The position numbers and the translations under genes were made by a program. 64,000 nucleotides of DNA, taken from Sphaerosporella brunnea. Its lineage: Eukaryota; Ascomycota; Pezizomycetes; Pezizales; Pyronemataceae. The stretch is taken from contig VXIS01000247.1 in assembly GCA_008704415.1 (NCBI GenBank), positions 1 through 64,000 on the forward strand. Direction: 5' to 3'. Positions 13,377 to 25,150 of this stretch are shown in pieces. Below the pieces are notes generated by a model, which had not been told where the DNA came from, did no database searches, and saw only the letters and a program-made list of their open reading frames with translations. Every line of letters begins with the position of its first letter. The first letter of the stretch is position 1.

Positions 13377-13845
13377 TGTCGAACGTCAAAAGAAAGCTCT
13401 CGGAATTTCGGAAGATTCCCAGATGTCGTCATTTTTCGCCCCGATTCGTTTGTGAACAGGTCTCGCTATTTAGATACGGCAGGCGAGTTCGGGTCAGAAA
13501 TATCGCCTTGTACCATAGATGTACCGCCAATATTGTCTGTTACCAAGGCGGTACGACCCTCTCCGGCATGCACTTGCGGTGGGGATAAGTAGCTTCCGCC
13601 CGACAGCGAAAAATCTTCTCGAGTGCTGGCGCATGCATAGCCACCACAAAGCAATTACCGGTGCACAAATCCACGCAGAAGTCACCAAGTGTGGCTGCGA
13701 AGAAGCAATTGACATGTGTATATCTCAGTACAGCAAGGAAGAACAAGAAGCAATGCGTGGCCAAAGGTAGTTAGACCATAACATTGATGACAACCCTTAT
13801 ATATATATAGCTTCGATACTCTCTTAGATTTTCTCAGGGATACAC

Positions 13846-14381
13846 CTATTGGCCGCTGAGAATCTTCTCCACCGAGGCAACCTTGCTTCTTGCTGTCTCG
13901 TGTTTATCAGTCCTGTGAAAGAGGTCGTTAGTTCGGACCTCCGAGGCGTTGCGACTTCACTTTCATCCATGCTTTAGGCGACAAACCTTGATCCAACTCT
14001 GATATCAGTGTGAACCCTCACGGTGCCTTGATCGTGCAACATCCCATGGGCCTGGCCTATGACCTTCATGACTTCGTCCCAAGGGCCCTCTGTATTCGTG
14101 AGTTCTACATATTCCAACTACGTGTCTGACATCATGGCAGAAGCATACCGACTGTGGTGCCATTCGCATGCATTGAATACTGCAATCCACTTGCTTTCAG
14201 AAGGGTCTGGACCTGTGCGATAAATGGGCTGACCGAGGCAGAATCAATGCCCATCTGTCGAGCGTATCGCAGTTAGACGAAGTATCGGTCGGGTAAGAAG
14301 TGGAGCACTTACCGGGATGAGACAGAAATCTGCGCAGCATTGCGGCGGCGTCTTGATGGTGGAGATGTCAATCTGAGACAT
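13846..14381 (-). CDS. Thiamine-binding protein, MTH1187/YqgV (UPF0045) family
   Basis: Four exons on the minus strand (14381-14313, 14254-14149, 14089-13987, 13912-13846) give exactly 114 residues, the usual length of this small family. Family blocks are visible in order: [11 protein letters not shown] near the N-terminus, [20 protein letters not shown], then [22 protein letters not shown] and a C-terminal helix containing VEKIL. Bacterial and yeast relatives form small ferredoxin-fold tetramers that bind thiamine or related ligands. A cytosolic role in thiamine handling is inferred. Introns are 58, 56 and 74 nt; the third has a GTTTGT donor. The gene is easy to miss because every exon is shorter than 110 nt. 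Confidence 0.9.
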
Positions 14382-15899
14382 GGTTTCACAGTTGCTGACG
14401 ATTGACGACGCTCATGCGAGAAAGAAGAAAGGTGCTTGTGTAGTAGGAACGTAATATTAGGTTTGCCGCGCGTAGCGTGAGGCGGGGTACTGGCGATGAA
14501 GCGGCAGTCGCCAAGCCCTCGGATTACAAAGCATGGTATTCTACATAGACGGTCACTCTACGTGGCTCAACTGGCATTAAACAGGATCTGCAGTGTGCGC
14601 GCGGCTGGGGAGATTCTTCTGGGAATCTTCACTTGATATCTTGAGGAGACACGTACATGTTAGTTACTGCAATGCGCGCGCGATCTATGATGACGGTGGT
14701 TATTTTTTACCGATTGAATGCACATAGATTTCCCATCGCATGTGGGACATGATTACATCGTCAATTGACAAAGGAAACCAGCACTTTCGTTCCTCGCCTC
14801 TATAGACTCCCACCGACCACGTGGGCTGATGTCATGTTGAAGATGAATTGCTCAGCAATATACTAGTAGGACCCAGATCGAAGAGCTGTGAAATTATGTG
14901 GATACTTCCTATCAAACATTTCTATCTCTGCGCCTCCACCTTGTCCTGTACGCACCTTTACCTCATATTTCCTTACCTCCACCTCCTCTACCCCCGTCTC
15001 CGAGTCCACCCCCCCACAGCCTGACGCTGTCCTCTCCTTGACCTCCTTTCTCCTTTCTACTGCCCAGGCCGCCTGCATGCCAACGAGCTCCACACGCAGC
15101 GCGGCTCCAGTGTAATCTCCACCAGAGGAACGGACGCGGACCCTACATCACTACCGCTGTTGGCGACACTATGGCGGAGGCTACTATGCAACACTCTCGC
15201 AACCGGAACTGTTACCAAGTCACTCGATTGAAAACTGGCACGCAAGCGTGGATCAGCTACACAGAACTGGACACCGCCGATGAAGGGGACTCAAACCTGG
15301 ACTGCTCAAACTCCGACACAGAAGAAGTTACAAGAGGCAACGGGGTTCTTGCACACTCAAGCATGAAGCGGGCGCCAAGAACAGCGGGGCTGACCGGTGG
15401 ATCTATTTGAAGGAGCAGCGGTAGGCGGTGTTGTGTGCCAGTGTAGGCTGGTACCGTCAACGGTCCTGAGGATCACTCCTCACACTGCACTGTGTATCTT
15501 CACAGCGCTCTCTGTCGCTCCAGATCGTGTTCTCTCAGCAACCTCTGTTACCGAACCGGTGTTCCATCGCATTTTGGTGTCACGTCGGCCCCGTACTTTG
15601 CAACATATGCGTCACCACAAAGCAGTGTACTATCCTCAACGTTCGCTACGGTATCAGCTTCTCTCCCTGTATCGTACGTACAGGGGCATCTTGAACCTCC
15701 CGGAGCGCCGGGGGGCGGGTGCGGGGGTCATTTCGCACAAAAGTGGGAGGCAGCTTAATCATTAACCGTTGAAAAATTCCTTTCTCAAAATCGTAGAATT
15801 ATCAGTTGAAATGCAATTCCCCCCTTTGCTATAAGGCTGTCCTATACCAATTCAACTCAGGATCACCCAAGCACTCTCCCAATCTCACATCTAGTTTAG
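14382..15899. other. Intergenic, possible decayed sequence
   Basis: Between the thiamine-binding gene and the chitin deacetylase I find only short frames. A proline/serine/threonine-rich stretch on the plus strand near 14888-15110 begins with a hydrophobic run, but it stops early and I cannot connect it to a family. Confidence 0.45.
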
Positions 15900-17166
15900 T
15901 TAGCACCACTCCATCGCATATATAACGTCGAACTTGAACTCACGAGTATATCCCGCAGCCTTCCCCGCATCAATCTGGAACGCCGTCAAGTTGTACACCG
16001 TCTGATAGTGAATGTCATGCGCAATACTCAAGTAACTATCCCATCCCTCCTGCAAAGCAGCTGTGACACGATCCTTACTATTTTGGATTAGTTGTGGAGT
16101 TATGTTGTTGTAGTCGTCGGTATCGAGGTCCCAGATTATCACATGGTATCCAATTGCGGCCATTGTGTTTTTGCAGGCGGTGTTACAGGAGATGTAAGGT
16201 GGACGCATATATGTTGGGTACCGACCAAGGATACTAAGCAAAGCTTGCTCGTTCCGGATCATTTCGTAACGCCGATTTGTTTCCGAGATGGCCGAAAGGT
16301 CTTGGTGAGTCCACGAGTGAGAACCAACCTGGTGGCCTTCATTGTAAATACGCCGGATGAGGTTGCTCCAGGAAGAAGTGGTGTCAATTGCGCCTTTGTC
16401 GAGGTTGTTGCCCGTGATGAAGAATGTTGCTTTGACCCCCTTTTGCTTCAGTATGTCGAGAAGGCCAGCAGTGTACAAGTAGGGGCCATCGTCAAAGGTA
16501 CTACTCTTGATGTCAACCTCAAAAACAGAAGTTATAGTGTGTAATGTGGTCGTACAGAGCGATAGTTTTGTCCACAGTGCAAGAATAGATATCAGAGCCT
16601 ATCGAAGTTCAGCGGAACTGGCGCCGTGGGTGATCACATCTGCAACCTACCGTAGGGTACAGAGCCCAGCTTCGGCCGTGGTCCGATGTTGGGAAGTGTC
16701 GGTGGTGGGTTGCAATACTGTACATGTGCCCACTGTCAACAGGGTAATGGTCCCACAGAAATCGGCTCCAGAGCACGCACCCCGAACTTCACCTGACATC
16801 CATTTCCTGGCTACATCAGTCTCATACCCCCGGTGCGACGTCTGGATTGCCAACCACAATGTCCTTCGGTATCTCCACACCTGTAAGAGCGGTTAGTTAC
16901 AGGCTCAGCTATATGCAGGCAGCCCCCCCCTTGGCACCCGGGGGTGTTGCATGGGCGTGGAGAACAAACCAGCCATACTGTGAGCAGCATTTTTTGGTGG
17001 AGCCGGAATTGCAACTATAGTTGTTGTTTGCCGCACCACATCTTCCATTTGGCGAATCTCGTCCCTCCAAGGTCGCTCTAGCCTCCTCGACCGCCATGGA
17101 GAGTGAGCTTCCAACGCTGAGGAGTGCGGATAGCAACAGTGCAAGTGTGAACTCAAGGACACGCAT
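15900..17166 (-). CDS. Secreted chitin deacetylase with CBM18 chitin-binding domain
   Basis: Six exons (17166-16970, 16880-16855, 16806-16781, 16717-16651, 16598-16556, 16500-15900) give an unbroken 319-residue protein. Residues 1-24 look like a signal peptide. A hevein-like CBM18 domain follows, with the expected cysteines in RCGAANNN, KKCCSQYGW, CGDTEGHC, GNGCQ and FGYC. A short Pro-rich linker leads into a carbohydrate esterase family 4 (NodB) domain with TFDDGPY, the metal-binding SHSWTH, RPPY, DLDTDD and IAHDIH. The enzyme should remove acetyl groups from chitin in the wall or extracellular space. Two 26-nt micro-exons encode the cysteine-rich module. Intron 1 uses a GTTTGT donor. The length is short but within the family range. 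Confidence 0.92.
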
Positions 17167-19399
17167 GTCTGTGGAGTAGTGGATGGGATGGTTGAGACGG
17201 AAGTATACAAATGGTAATGACGGCTCAGGGGGTTTATGTACTCGAGCTCAGCTGGTTTTCTGTGTGATCCAGCAAACTTGTTACGATCGAGCACCTATCG
17301 CAGATTCGAGTGCAGGATGTGGTTTTACAGGCAAGGCAACTGACTCCCGCTGAGAACCCGAGGATGGGCTTGTCAAATGCAGGACTGAGTTGTTCGTGGG
17401 ACACATAATTTGCCAACGTTCCGATAGATACGGCGGTGAATCACACCGCAAAAGAAGCTGTCTATCCCCGTCCCGCCTAGGCAATCCGGAAGCTAGTGTT
17501 TTGGTTTTCGTATAAAGGCACCACGCGCGGCGCGGCCGGGGTGTCTAGGGGACAAGCGCGCGAGATGACAGGGCGCCGCGGCGACGCCGGCACTACGGGA
17601 CGGGTGACTACATACATGTGTACCTTAGCAGAGTTGCGAGAGGCGAGGCAGCAGTCGGGTGCACGACTCGACGGTGATGATTTGGTGAGACGATGATGCG
17701 ATCATGTTGAAGTAGTGCCTAGCGGGCACCATCGCCGCGGCGGGGTTAGATGCCCGCTATGCGGCGATGCGGATACCTCGCATTTTCTGCGTATAATCGT
17801 TTCTCGCTCATAGAATGGTTAAATCAAGGAAACGCTCATACGTCACTACACATGATTATTTATTGGCAACATCTTTGCCAGGAGAGTATCATATAAAGGT
17901 GTTTCTGATCAAATCTTTAACCTTTATATAAAGCTTATATAATCATTATCAAAAAGCCCCATTGTTTACTAAGGTATATATTTAGCAGCAGTGGCTCGGT
18001 GACTCTGGCTGAGTTACATATATGTGTTCTATCCTGCCGAGCAGATTGTATTGCCGACCGCCGCCAGGCCGACCGACCGACTAACTGGCCTCCTTTCTCA
18101 GCTTGCTAGCCAACTCGGCGGACAGAAGAGTGGGGAGAGATTGAAGGATATATATCCATTATTAAGCATGGACAAGTTAGTGCATACTGCCGAGCAGACA
18201 CCGCAGCTGCTCGGCAGGCTGGACGACGGGGAAGAGATCCTTTTTTTCTAATCCCACTTTTGGTTGTCGCTTTTTTTCCAATGCCGGTCCAGCTAACCCG
18301 GAAGCAACATCGACAGCCATTGTGGGCGCTTGCTGTTGAAGTTTTGGTGCAACGGGTGCATCGTTCATGGCGATAATCCGGCCGTATATTGGTGAATGGC
18401 GATATCGCTGGTGCGATGGATGGTATGGGATGCCCGGATGTTCAACGCAAAAACAAAATCTGGAACCGAGTGACTGCCGACCAGGCTACCAGATAGGTCG
18501 GCCAGCAGCTGGACCTTCGGCCCGAGTTGTTTTTTTCCCCCACTTTCCACCGCTCATCTTCATTTACTGTTCTGCAGCCTTCAGGACTGCTTTGATAGAT
18601 CGTCATCAGGAGCTAGAGAAATCTGCCGTCGACGGGGGGTTTAGAACTTTCAAGTATAGTATTGATAAATATATAGGTGCAACACAACCAAAAAAGAGTC
18701 GGTGTTTTCAGCATCCTATCAACAACCACCACGGCCACACCCAATTTACAAGTTGGTTTGGGCTCGAATTTGGATTGGGATTGGAGTGGCCGGCGGTTGC
18801 GCAACAATGGGTCGCTCTATTGGGACCGAATAGAACAATTATCTACCCGCTGGATAGGAAGTTTTAACCTGATTTTTGGCGTCCTATCGCCGTTAAATAG
18901 ACCGTTGCTATAGACAGGGGGTCCCCACCCCCTGTTCTATTCATTGGATCTATACAGCACGTATGATACATGGTATCTAGTTTGTTGCATAGAGAGATGT
19001 TCTGCCGCTATAGATCGACGGGAAATCACACAATCTGAAATTCAAATTTTGCCGGCAGATGCTAAAACCAAGATAAAAGGATGTTAAGGACTGCAACGAC
19101 CGTCGCAACGTCGCCGCCCCCCGCAAGGAAAGTGTTAAAAGGATGGCGATCCTGTGGCCTATGATTGTGGTAGCGCGCTAATGATGTACTCTACTGGCGG
19201 TATTATCTCGATGATTCTTGTTTTGTGAGAAGTTACCAGCAGGTATCTAGATTGCAGGACCATTAAAGAAACAATTATGTATTCACACTACTTGCCCCAC
19301 TCCTCCTCCATTGCCTTGCTAAAAAAAAACATCACTATACCGATGGTAAAAGGATTCCAGGAAGCTTCATGAATCATCACTCCGCAATTCCGTTTTGCA
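17167..19399. other. Intergenic, partly AT-rich
   Basis: No gene seen. 17810-18000 is AT-rich. Short inverted repeats occur near 17720-17762. The region ends at the 3' end of the minus-strand NACHT-like gene. Confidence 0.5.
18916..18935. repeat. Perfect short hairpin
   Basis: CAGGGGGT and ACCCCCTG flank four C residues, so the stretch can fold into a GC-rich stem-loop. No adjacent gene end explains it on the plus strand. Confidence 0.6.
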
Positions 19400-21517
19400 T
19401 CACCCTCTTTTACGTTTCCCCTGCCCAGACCCCGCAATTCCACTGGCTTCATCTAACGTCATGGCAAAGGTGCCCTGTCTCTCTCCATCGACATGGGTGG
19501 GCACTTCCAGCATGCGCAGCCCCTCGCTTCTCCACAACTGGGCCACCTCACAGCTGCGATAAGGACTAGTCACCAGCAACTTCAGGACCAGGCCGGTATT
19601 GACCCTCATAATCCTCAGCAACTCCTCGAACACACGCTGTGTATCAGCGACGCGCTTCGAGCTCTCAAAATACGACACGCCGTCAATGATCCAAAACAGC
19701 ACCGTGTTCTCGGGCAGCCGTTCCAGCAGCTCCTGCAGCAGCCAGAACAAGCCCTTCAGCCGGCCCAGCTTCTTCCGCTTCCCCTTCACAAACGACAGGT
19801 CGAAATCGAACCGCGACATCAGCTGGCCGATCAAGCTCTTGACCAGATCGCGAGCGCTGACTTCGGCGTCCGCGCTGCAGCGCAGCCCGCAGAAATATGT
19901 CGCCCCCGGAATCGATTGCTTCTTTAGCGCCTCCGCTAGGAATGCGCACAGATGCGACATCGGCGAGATAAATTCTAGCTCCGAGTGACCGTTGATGAGC
20001 AGCGCTGCCGATGTCGATTTTGCCAGCCACTCTATGAGCTCGGGTGATTTTAGCACTAGGTTGACGCGGTCCTTTTGCGTGGGCCCTGACGCTCGGCCGG
20101 CGGCAAAGGAAGCGGCCAAATCGTCCGCCACTGTCTCAGGTGTGTAATCTAAGAAAGCAAAAACGTCGCGAGCAAATGCTATTTGAAGGAGATCAGTCAC
20201 AAAGCAGCCCTGAGTTTCTGGTGGGGGATAATACTCTTTCTTGACGCGAGCGGCTTGATGGCATATGGCGCTCCCCCTTCCTGCTCCGCGCGCGCCCTTG
20301 GAGAAGCGGAAAGAAGGAGAAGCATGTCGTTCAGGATCCCCACGGCCTGTTGTTGTCTCGTGGCCACATTGCCGAGCATCAAGAGGGCCTGCTCTTGATG
20401 CATGGCCATCGAGCCGAAGCCGTACTCCTGTTGTATGGCCATAGAGCCAAAGCCGTGCTCCAGTTGTACTCCCAGCGTTGCTACCGCCTCTTTTTGATCC
20501 TCCATGCGGCTTTGTACTTGGAGGATGTTCTTTTGAGCACAGATGTCTGCCTCTTCCTTGAGATTCTGCGCAAGTTTGTCGATTTCGCCCAGTTTGTCTT
20601 GGATGTCTTTGCCGTAATTGGGGCCCTTGCCGAGCGCGGCGAGAAACTTTGCTGGGACATGTTAGGACGCAAGAATCGTTCACTGTATATGTCAAGAAGA
20701 ATCCTCACTCTTGCGCCCCAGCCAATCTAGCATCAGCCCGACGGCCTCTAAGATCGCGGCGTAGATTTTCGAGCTCTCGGTGTGCACCCTGGCATGCTGA
20801 GTCGGGTCGTTGTACATGTCGACATACTCTTTCGTTTTGCATATCCGATACGGGATCTCGCTGAGCATGCCCAGAACACTCTCCCTGACTTTGTTGACGC
20901 TCGACGAGGCCTGCGAGACGCCACATCAGCAAGCGGCATACTGCAAACCGAGTTCGCCGCCGCGGGTGATACAAACATCGAGAACCAATTTCAGACCCGC
21001 AACCAAGACTTGGGAATAGGAGGTACTTGGAAACAGCGTGATCCACGATTGAATGGCGGGCGCAAGATCTCCCAGCTTCCGCATGCCTTTCTTGACCTTG
21101 CCGGCAGAGTTGTACTCTTTCACCGCGTCGTCGATCAGGCCCAGCACCTCTTTCCACGAATTTATCGTCACCGTGCCTGCCTCTGCCGCCAGCGGCTTCT
21201 TGCCTGCTCCCGGTAGCCGAGCCTGGAATGCGTGAAGCGCGGCTGTGGCGGCCGCATAGTAGTCTTTTTTGGCTTGCGGCGTGATGGCACCTGGAGAACT
21301 GGTGCTGGTTAGCACCTGGGGGGACGGGCTTCGGCTGGCTACTTGGGTACACCTACAGCGCCGACTGGCTCTGCTCTACAAATCTCCCCTTTGCACGGTC
21401 GTATTGAATCCCGGGACAGATAAACGCGGGATGAAGGCTTTCGTCGAGCCGGTTCTCGATGAACTCGACGGGCGGGTTGGTCAGGAGCGGCGCCTGGAGG
21501 GTCTGCCTTGTCATCAT
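19400..21517 (-). CDS. NACHT-like fungal signalling protein without an evident P-loop
   Basis: Five exons (21517-21357, 21304-20977, 20910-20709, 20651-20235, 20178-19400) join to an unbroken 628-residue frame. Residues 55-230 are helical and resemble the N-terminal domain found on fungal STAND/NACHT-type proteins. Residues 230-370 contain long Gln/Glu/Met-rich helices. The C-terminal part has LLINGHSELE where a P-loop would be expected, then CAFLAEAL, YFCGL, and a Walker-B-like LFWIIDGVSYFE. I see no GxxxxGK[ST]. Related proteins occur in many copies in ascomycetes and are thought to act in self/non-self or stress signalling, though their functions are largely untested. The intron at 20976-20911 has a GTTTGT donor. 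The start codon (ATGATG) lies beside a duplicated promoter-like block shared with the AAA gene region. Confidence 0.8.
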
Positions 21518-21570
21518 GGCTCTGTGGGCGTTGTTCTGCGGTGTGGTTTGAGGTGGATGGAGGAGCTGGG

Positions 21571-22009
21571 AGTTTGGCGCAGTTCCGTTACGTTAGTTAC
21601 ATAAGAGAGCTCTATCCGCCTCGGAAAAGCACAGCTGAACCAGGCAGCAGTGTTCACAAATAGTTATCGATCGCGCGAACATGCATTTGCAAAAGCGGGG
21701 GGCCTGGAGAGACGTTGCATTGCAGCGGCCACATCCCAGTTTGGGACCCCCAGCTCTGCTGCATTTGGTTGGATGGTACCTAGGTACAGGAAGCGCGTAG
21801 GCGCCCTTCAGAGACACAAGGTTTCATCCACATCAAGCGGGGGCTTTGCAGGTGTAGCCAGCTGCATCGGGAGCTCGTATAGCCGGCAGATTATAGGCGG
21901 CGGAAGTTGTTTATCGTGAAGACTGAGAGGGAGATGTATATGTATATCGCCCCCCCCCGGCAACATCTCCCACTTCAAGAGATCGCTGCATCCAGAATCT
22001 CTCCATTCT
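21571..22009. repeat. Duplicated promoter-like block, copy A
   Basis: About 440 bases that recur, with small indels, at 30203-30629 in the same orientation. Shared runs include GGGGGGCCTGGAGAGACG, AGCTGCATCGGGAGCTCG and GGAGATGTATATGTATATCG. Both copies lie directly upstream of a minus-strand start reading M(M)TRQ. Copy B also lies upstream of the plus-strand AAA ATPase; in copy A that side is instead occupied by a gypsy fragment. The block probably holds a bidirectional promoter. Confidence 0.85.
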
Positions 22010-23860
22010 CCTTCATTTGTCTGGGGAGAGAACCAACAATCAGCCTTTGAGCTCCTCAAGAACGCCTTCACCTCAGCTCCAATCCTACGGCATTTCGACT
22101 GCGATAAGGATATTATGGTCGAAACGGACGCATCCGACTACGAGTGCTATCTCAACGCGATGGTAAGGGTGTACTCCACCCGGTGGCTTTTTTCTCGAAA
22201 AAAAAAACACTCCGCCACCGAATGCAATCACGAGATCTACGAAAAGAAACCGATGGCCATCGAAGAATGGAGACCTCACCTTCTTAGCGACCACAAGAAC
22301 CTTGAGTATTTTATGTCTAACAAGCTGCTCAACCGCCGCCAGGCCTGCTGGTCGGAAGAATTATTACAATTTAGGGCAAATGTCTAGTATACCACCCAAA
22401 AAGCCTCGAAAAGAGCAGGATACCACCAAATTTTGTTATTGTCCAGGATACCACAACCCCGCGTGGGAGTACGTGACCAACATTGGTTTTATTCCCTTCA
22501 TTCAAATATCCGTGCTAGCTACACATGAGGGCGAGTACAAGTACGCGCCTTATGCCCGTCCGCTCCACCACAAATTCCACATCGCCGCGGGGCGCGGTCC
22601 GGCACGTCACGCTTATTCCGTTGTCTATGCGCTTCGTCCTTGCGCATACACTTTTTCTTGGGACGTCCACGAGGGACTTTAGTCAGTGGTGGTTCACAGC
22701 GGTCCAGGGAGGATCGCTGAGATCCGAAGAAGAGCTGGAGTCAGTATCTGTACCAGAATCGGAGTCAGATACTGCGTTTGCCGCCGCGTCGTTTTCTTGC
22801 GCTAGTAAGCGCACATCCTCGAGGTTTATTGCCGGAAATTGTGATTGATACGCCGAGACAACTGTCGTCAGACGAAGATATGAAGGCATAAAGTCCACGG
22901 GAGCTAAATTCAAGCGATGCATAACAGAAACTTCATGTCCACAGGGCACTTAATGTTCTTGAAATCGGTAGCACGTACAGCTGAGTTTCTCCAGGTCTAC
23001 GAAGAAACTGGCTTTGTCATGGATCTGGGTAACCTGCGCTTGGGTGCTGCTACTCATCCGGTCCGACCGTTCAAAGCGCACAGCGAAGCCCGCAACTGCC
23101 GCTCAGGAGTGTATTCTCTCCTTAAAGTCCTGAAACGTGCTGAACAGCTCGCCCTCCTGCAGCGCTTTGCTCTGCACAACAACACTAAGAACACCACTGG
23201 TGTCCGCAGTGTCCGGCTGTTCCATTGACGTTGCACGCGGAGTTGACATCGTCGCAGATCGAGCGGTTGACGGGGTAGGTAGTCGCCTGAAGCGTCGCCG
23301 AGACGGCAACGGAGGTAGTAGTGACTGGGCGGGGGGTCGCGCGCGGGGTGGTGGAGAGCAGTGTAGAAGGTTCACGTTCAGACGCCGGCGGAGGTTGTTG
23401 TTTGTCACGTACTCTCACGCGGGGTTGTGGTATCCTGGACAATCACGAAATTTGGTGGTATCCTGCTCTTTTCGAGGGTTTTTGGGTGGTATACTAGACA
23501 TTTGCCCTACAATTTAACTTCAAGATTGTCTATCGCCCAGGGAAAGCAGCAGCAAAGCCGGACGCTCTGACTAGAAAGTCAGGAGAGGGGGATGAAAGCC
23601 TTCCCGCCAACCAACAGACTGTCCTAAAGCCGCAAAACATCTCGGAAAGCCTTCGCATCGCAGCCAATTCACAAAAGTCAAGTCATCTCACGTTGGGTAA
23701 CATTATCTTGTTTGAGTCCGCCGCCCACAAGAAAGAAGCAAGGCGCTACAAATGCTTCGCGATGTTACCCAGCGCTCAAAGGAGATGTTGCTGGCCGACT
23801 GTTTCGGGTTTGGTAGCGATTGGACTTCTGGTTGTCGAGATATCGTAGGCTGCGTCCGAA
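22010..23860 (+). mobile_element. Ty3/gypsy retrotransposon fragment, pol RT-RNase H region
   Basis: Translation on the plus strand shows a reverse-transcriptase end and RNase H of the gypsy type: a [21 protein letters not shown] block, [16 protein letters not shown] and NRRQA. After an inserted element (22374-23507) it resumes with [12 protein letters not shown] and KPDALTR. Frameshifts are present before and after the insertion, and gag, protease, most of RT, integrase and LTRs are not visible. This is a dead fragment. Confidence 0.85.
22374..23507. mobile_element. Non-autonomous TIR element (Mutator-like) nested in gypsy
   Basis: A 1134-bp element begins GGGCAAATGTCTAGTATACC and ends in its reverse complement. 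The terminal inverted repeats are 104 bp (22374-22477 and 23404-23507) with about five mismatches. A 9-bp direct repeat TACAATTTA flanks it exactly (22365-22373 and 23508-23516), and removing the element restores the gypsy order. Long TIRs and a 9-bp duplication fit Mutator-like elements; a hAT (8 bp) is the alternative. The interior has only weak frames, one minus-strand frame with a Ser/Asp-rich tail. Confidence 0.85.
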
Positions 23861-25150
23861 GGTTATGTCGCATACTCTAGACCCCCCCACCACGAAAAAG
23901 CAATGTCCGAAACGACGTCGCGTCCGGATTGGCTGCCACATACTCTATCGGAGAAGTCTACGATTGCAGAGAGGGCACAGAGGATTGCGGCAATCCACCA
24001 AAACCGGTAATAGAATGTTCAGGTGTATCATCAGTAGCTGAAGTCCCCAGACACTATAGTGTGGATCGACTGTCGACGCCCTGCAGAACTCTGTCCGAAC
24101 ACGAAACCTGGCTATCTGGTAATATAGCGAGGGGGTGTTCGAACTGCACAGTGCGCCCGAAGCTTTGAGCCCAGCATAGATGCCTACAATCGGTTGTAGA
24201 GTACGAGATTGGTTGCAAAAGTGATGGAGGGTGGTTATGCGGCAACGGCAACGGCCACTACACCTCACCATGCGAGCCAGTCATTGGGTCATAGCGCTCG
24301 CCATGTTCTCCGGATGGGCGAGGAGGGAGAGGGAGAAAGAAAGCTGTCCGGCTGCGACAAGCGGAGCTGTTGATTCGCCGTAACCCTCCACCACTTTTGC
24401 TAGAATACGTGCTTAGGTGCCCGCTTCAACCCAACCAAAATACGCGCTTCAAATTCTTAAAAAAGAGCTCTCACTGTGTATAACTCATTGCAGCATTGGA
24501 AAGTGACTTTGACTTGCTTTCATAGCTCCCCAGCTCAGTATTGAGCCGCCGCCGCACTCGCGACGCTTAGCTCAATCGATTTTCGGTGCGAAAATCAACA
24601 CCGATCTTCACGATATCGATGGTTAGCGCGGCTGGCATAGCCGATAGTGAGAACTTGAGCCAGAAAAAAAACATCGGTTTTTCAACTGGCGCGTTGGCAT
24701 CCCCGCATATCAGCACGTATGTACCCCGCGCGACCGCTCTTGCGGCCGATTCGAGGTGTCTCGCCGGTCGAGGCGGGCAGTGATCACTTCTGCGCATCAA
24801 CGCGGAGCTCTTTTGAAGCGGCGGACTGAACTGAGTACTGGCTGTGAACGAGGCCGGCGTCATTCGTTGTGGGCGCTCGGTATCCCTGATATGCAAACCC
24901 GTCCAGATTGGGGAGCGACACATCGTTTCAATCGGCGATGGCGCTCAGGCTCAACGTCGGTTTGCATGCGTTCAGGTTCAAGTCGATGGTGACTGTAGCT
25001 ATGTGCACACTGAAAGAAGCCCCCCCTCCCGCCCCCCCCCCAAAAAAAAGATATAAATCCTAGTCTATTTCCTCAGCCCTGAGTTCACGCAATACCTTCT
25101 AGTTCACAGGGCCGCTCCACAACCGAAAGCCTTCCTCGTCTCCCATCGAC
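23861..25150. other. Intergenic, no gene recognised
   Basis: Nothing convincing is visible between the gypsy fragment and the next gene. The last 100 bases contain a C-rich/A-rich tract and the leader of the 25151 gene. Confidence 0.5.

Noticed and set aside
22683..23442. Possible host genes inside the 22374 element
   Set aside because: Frames are short and low-complexity and lie between transposon ends; no family signature.
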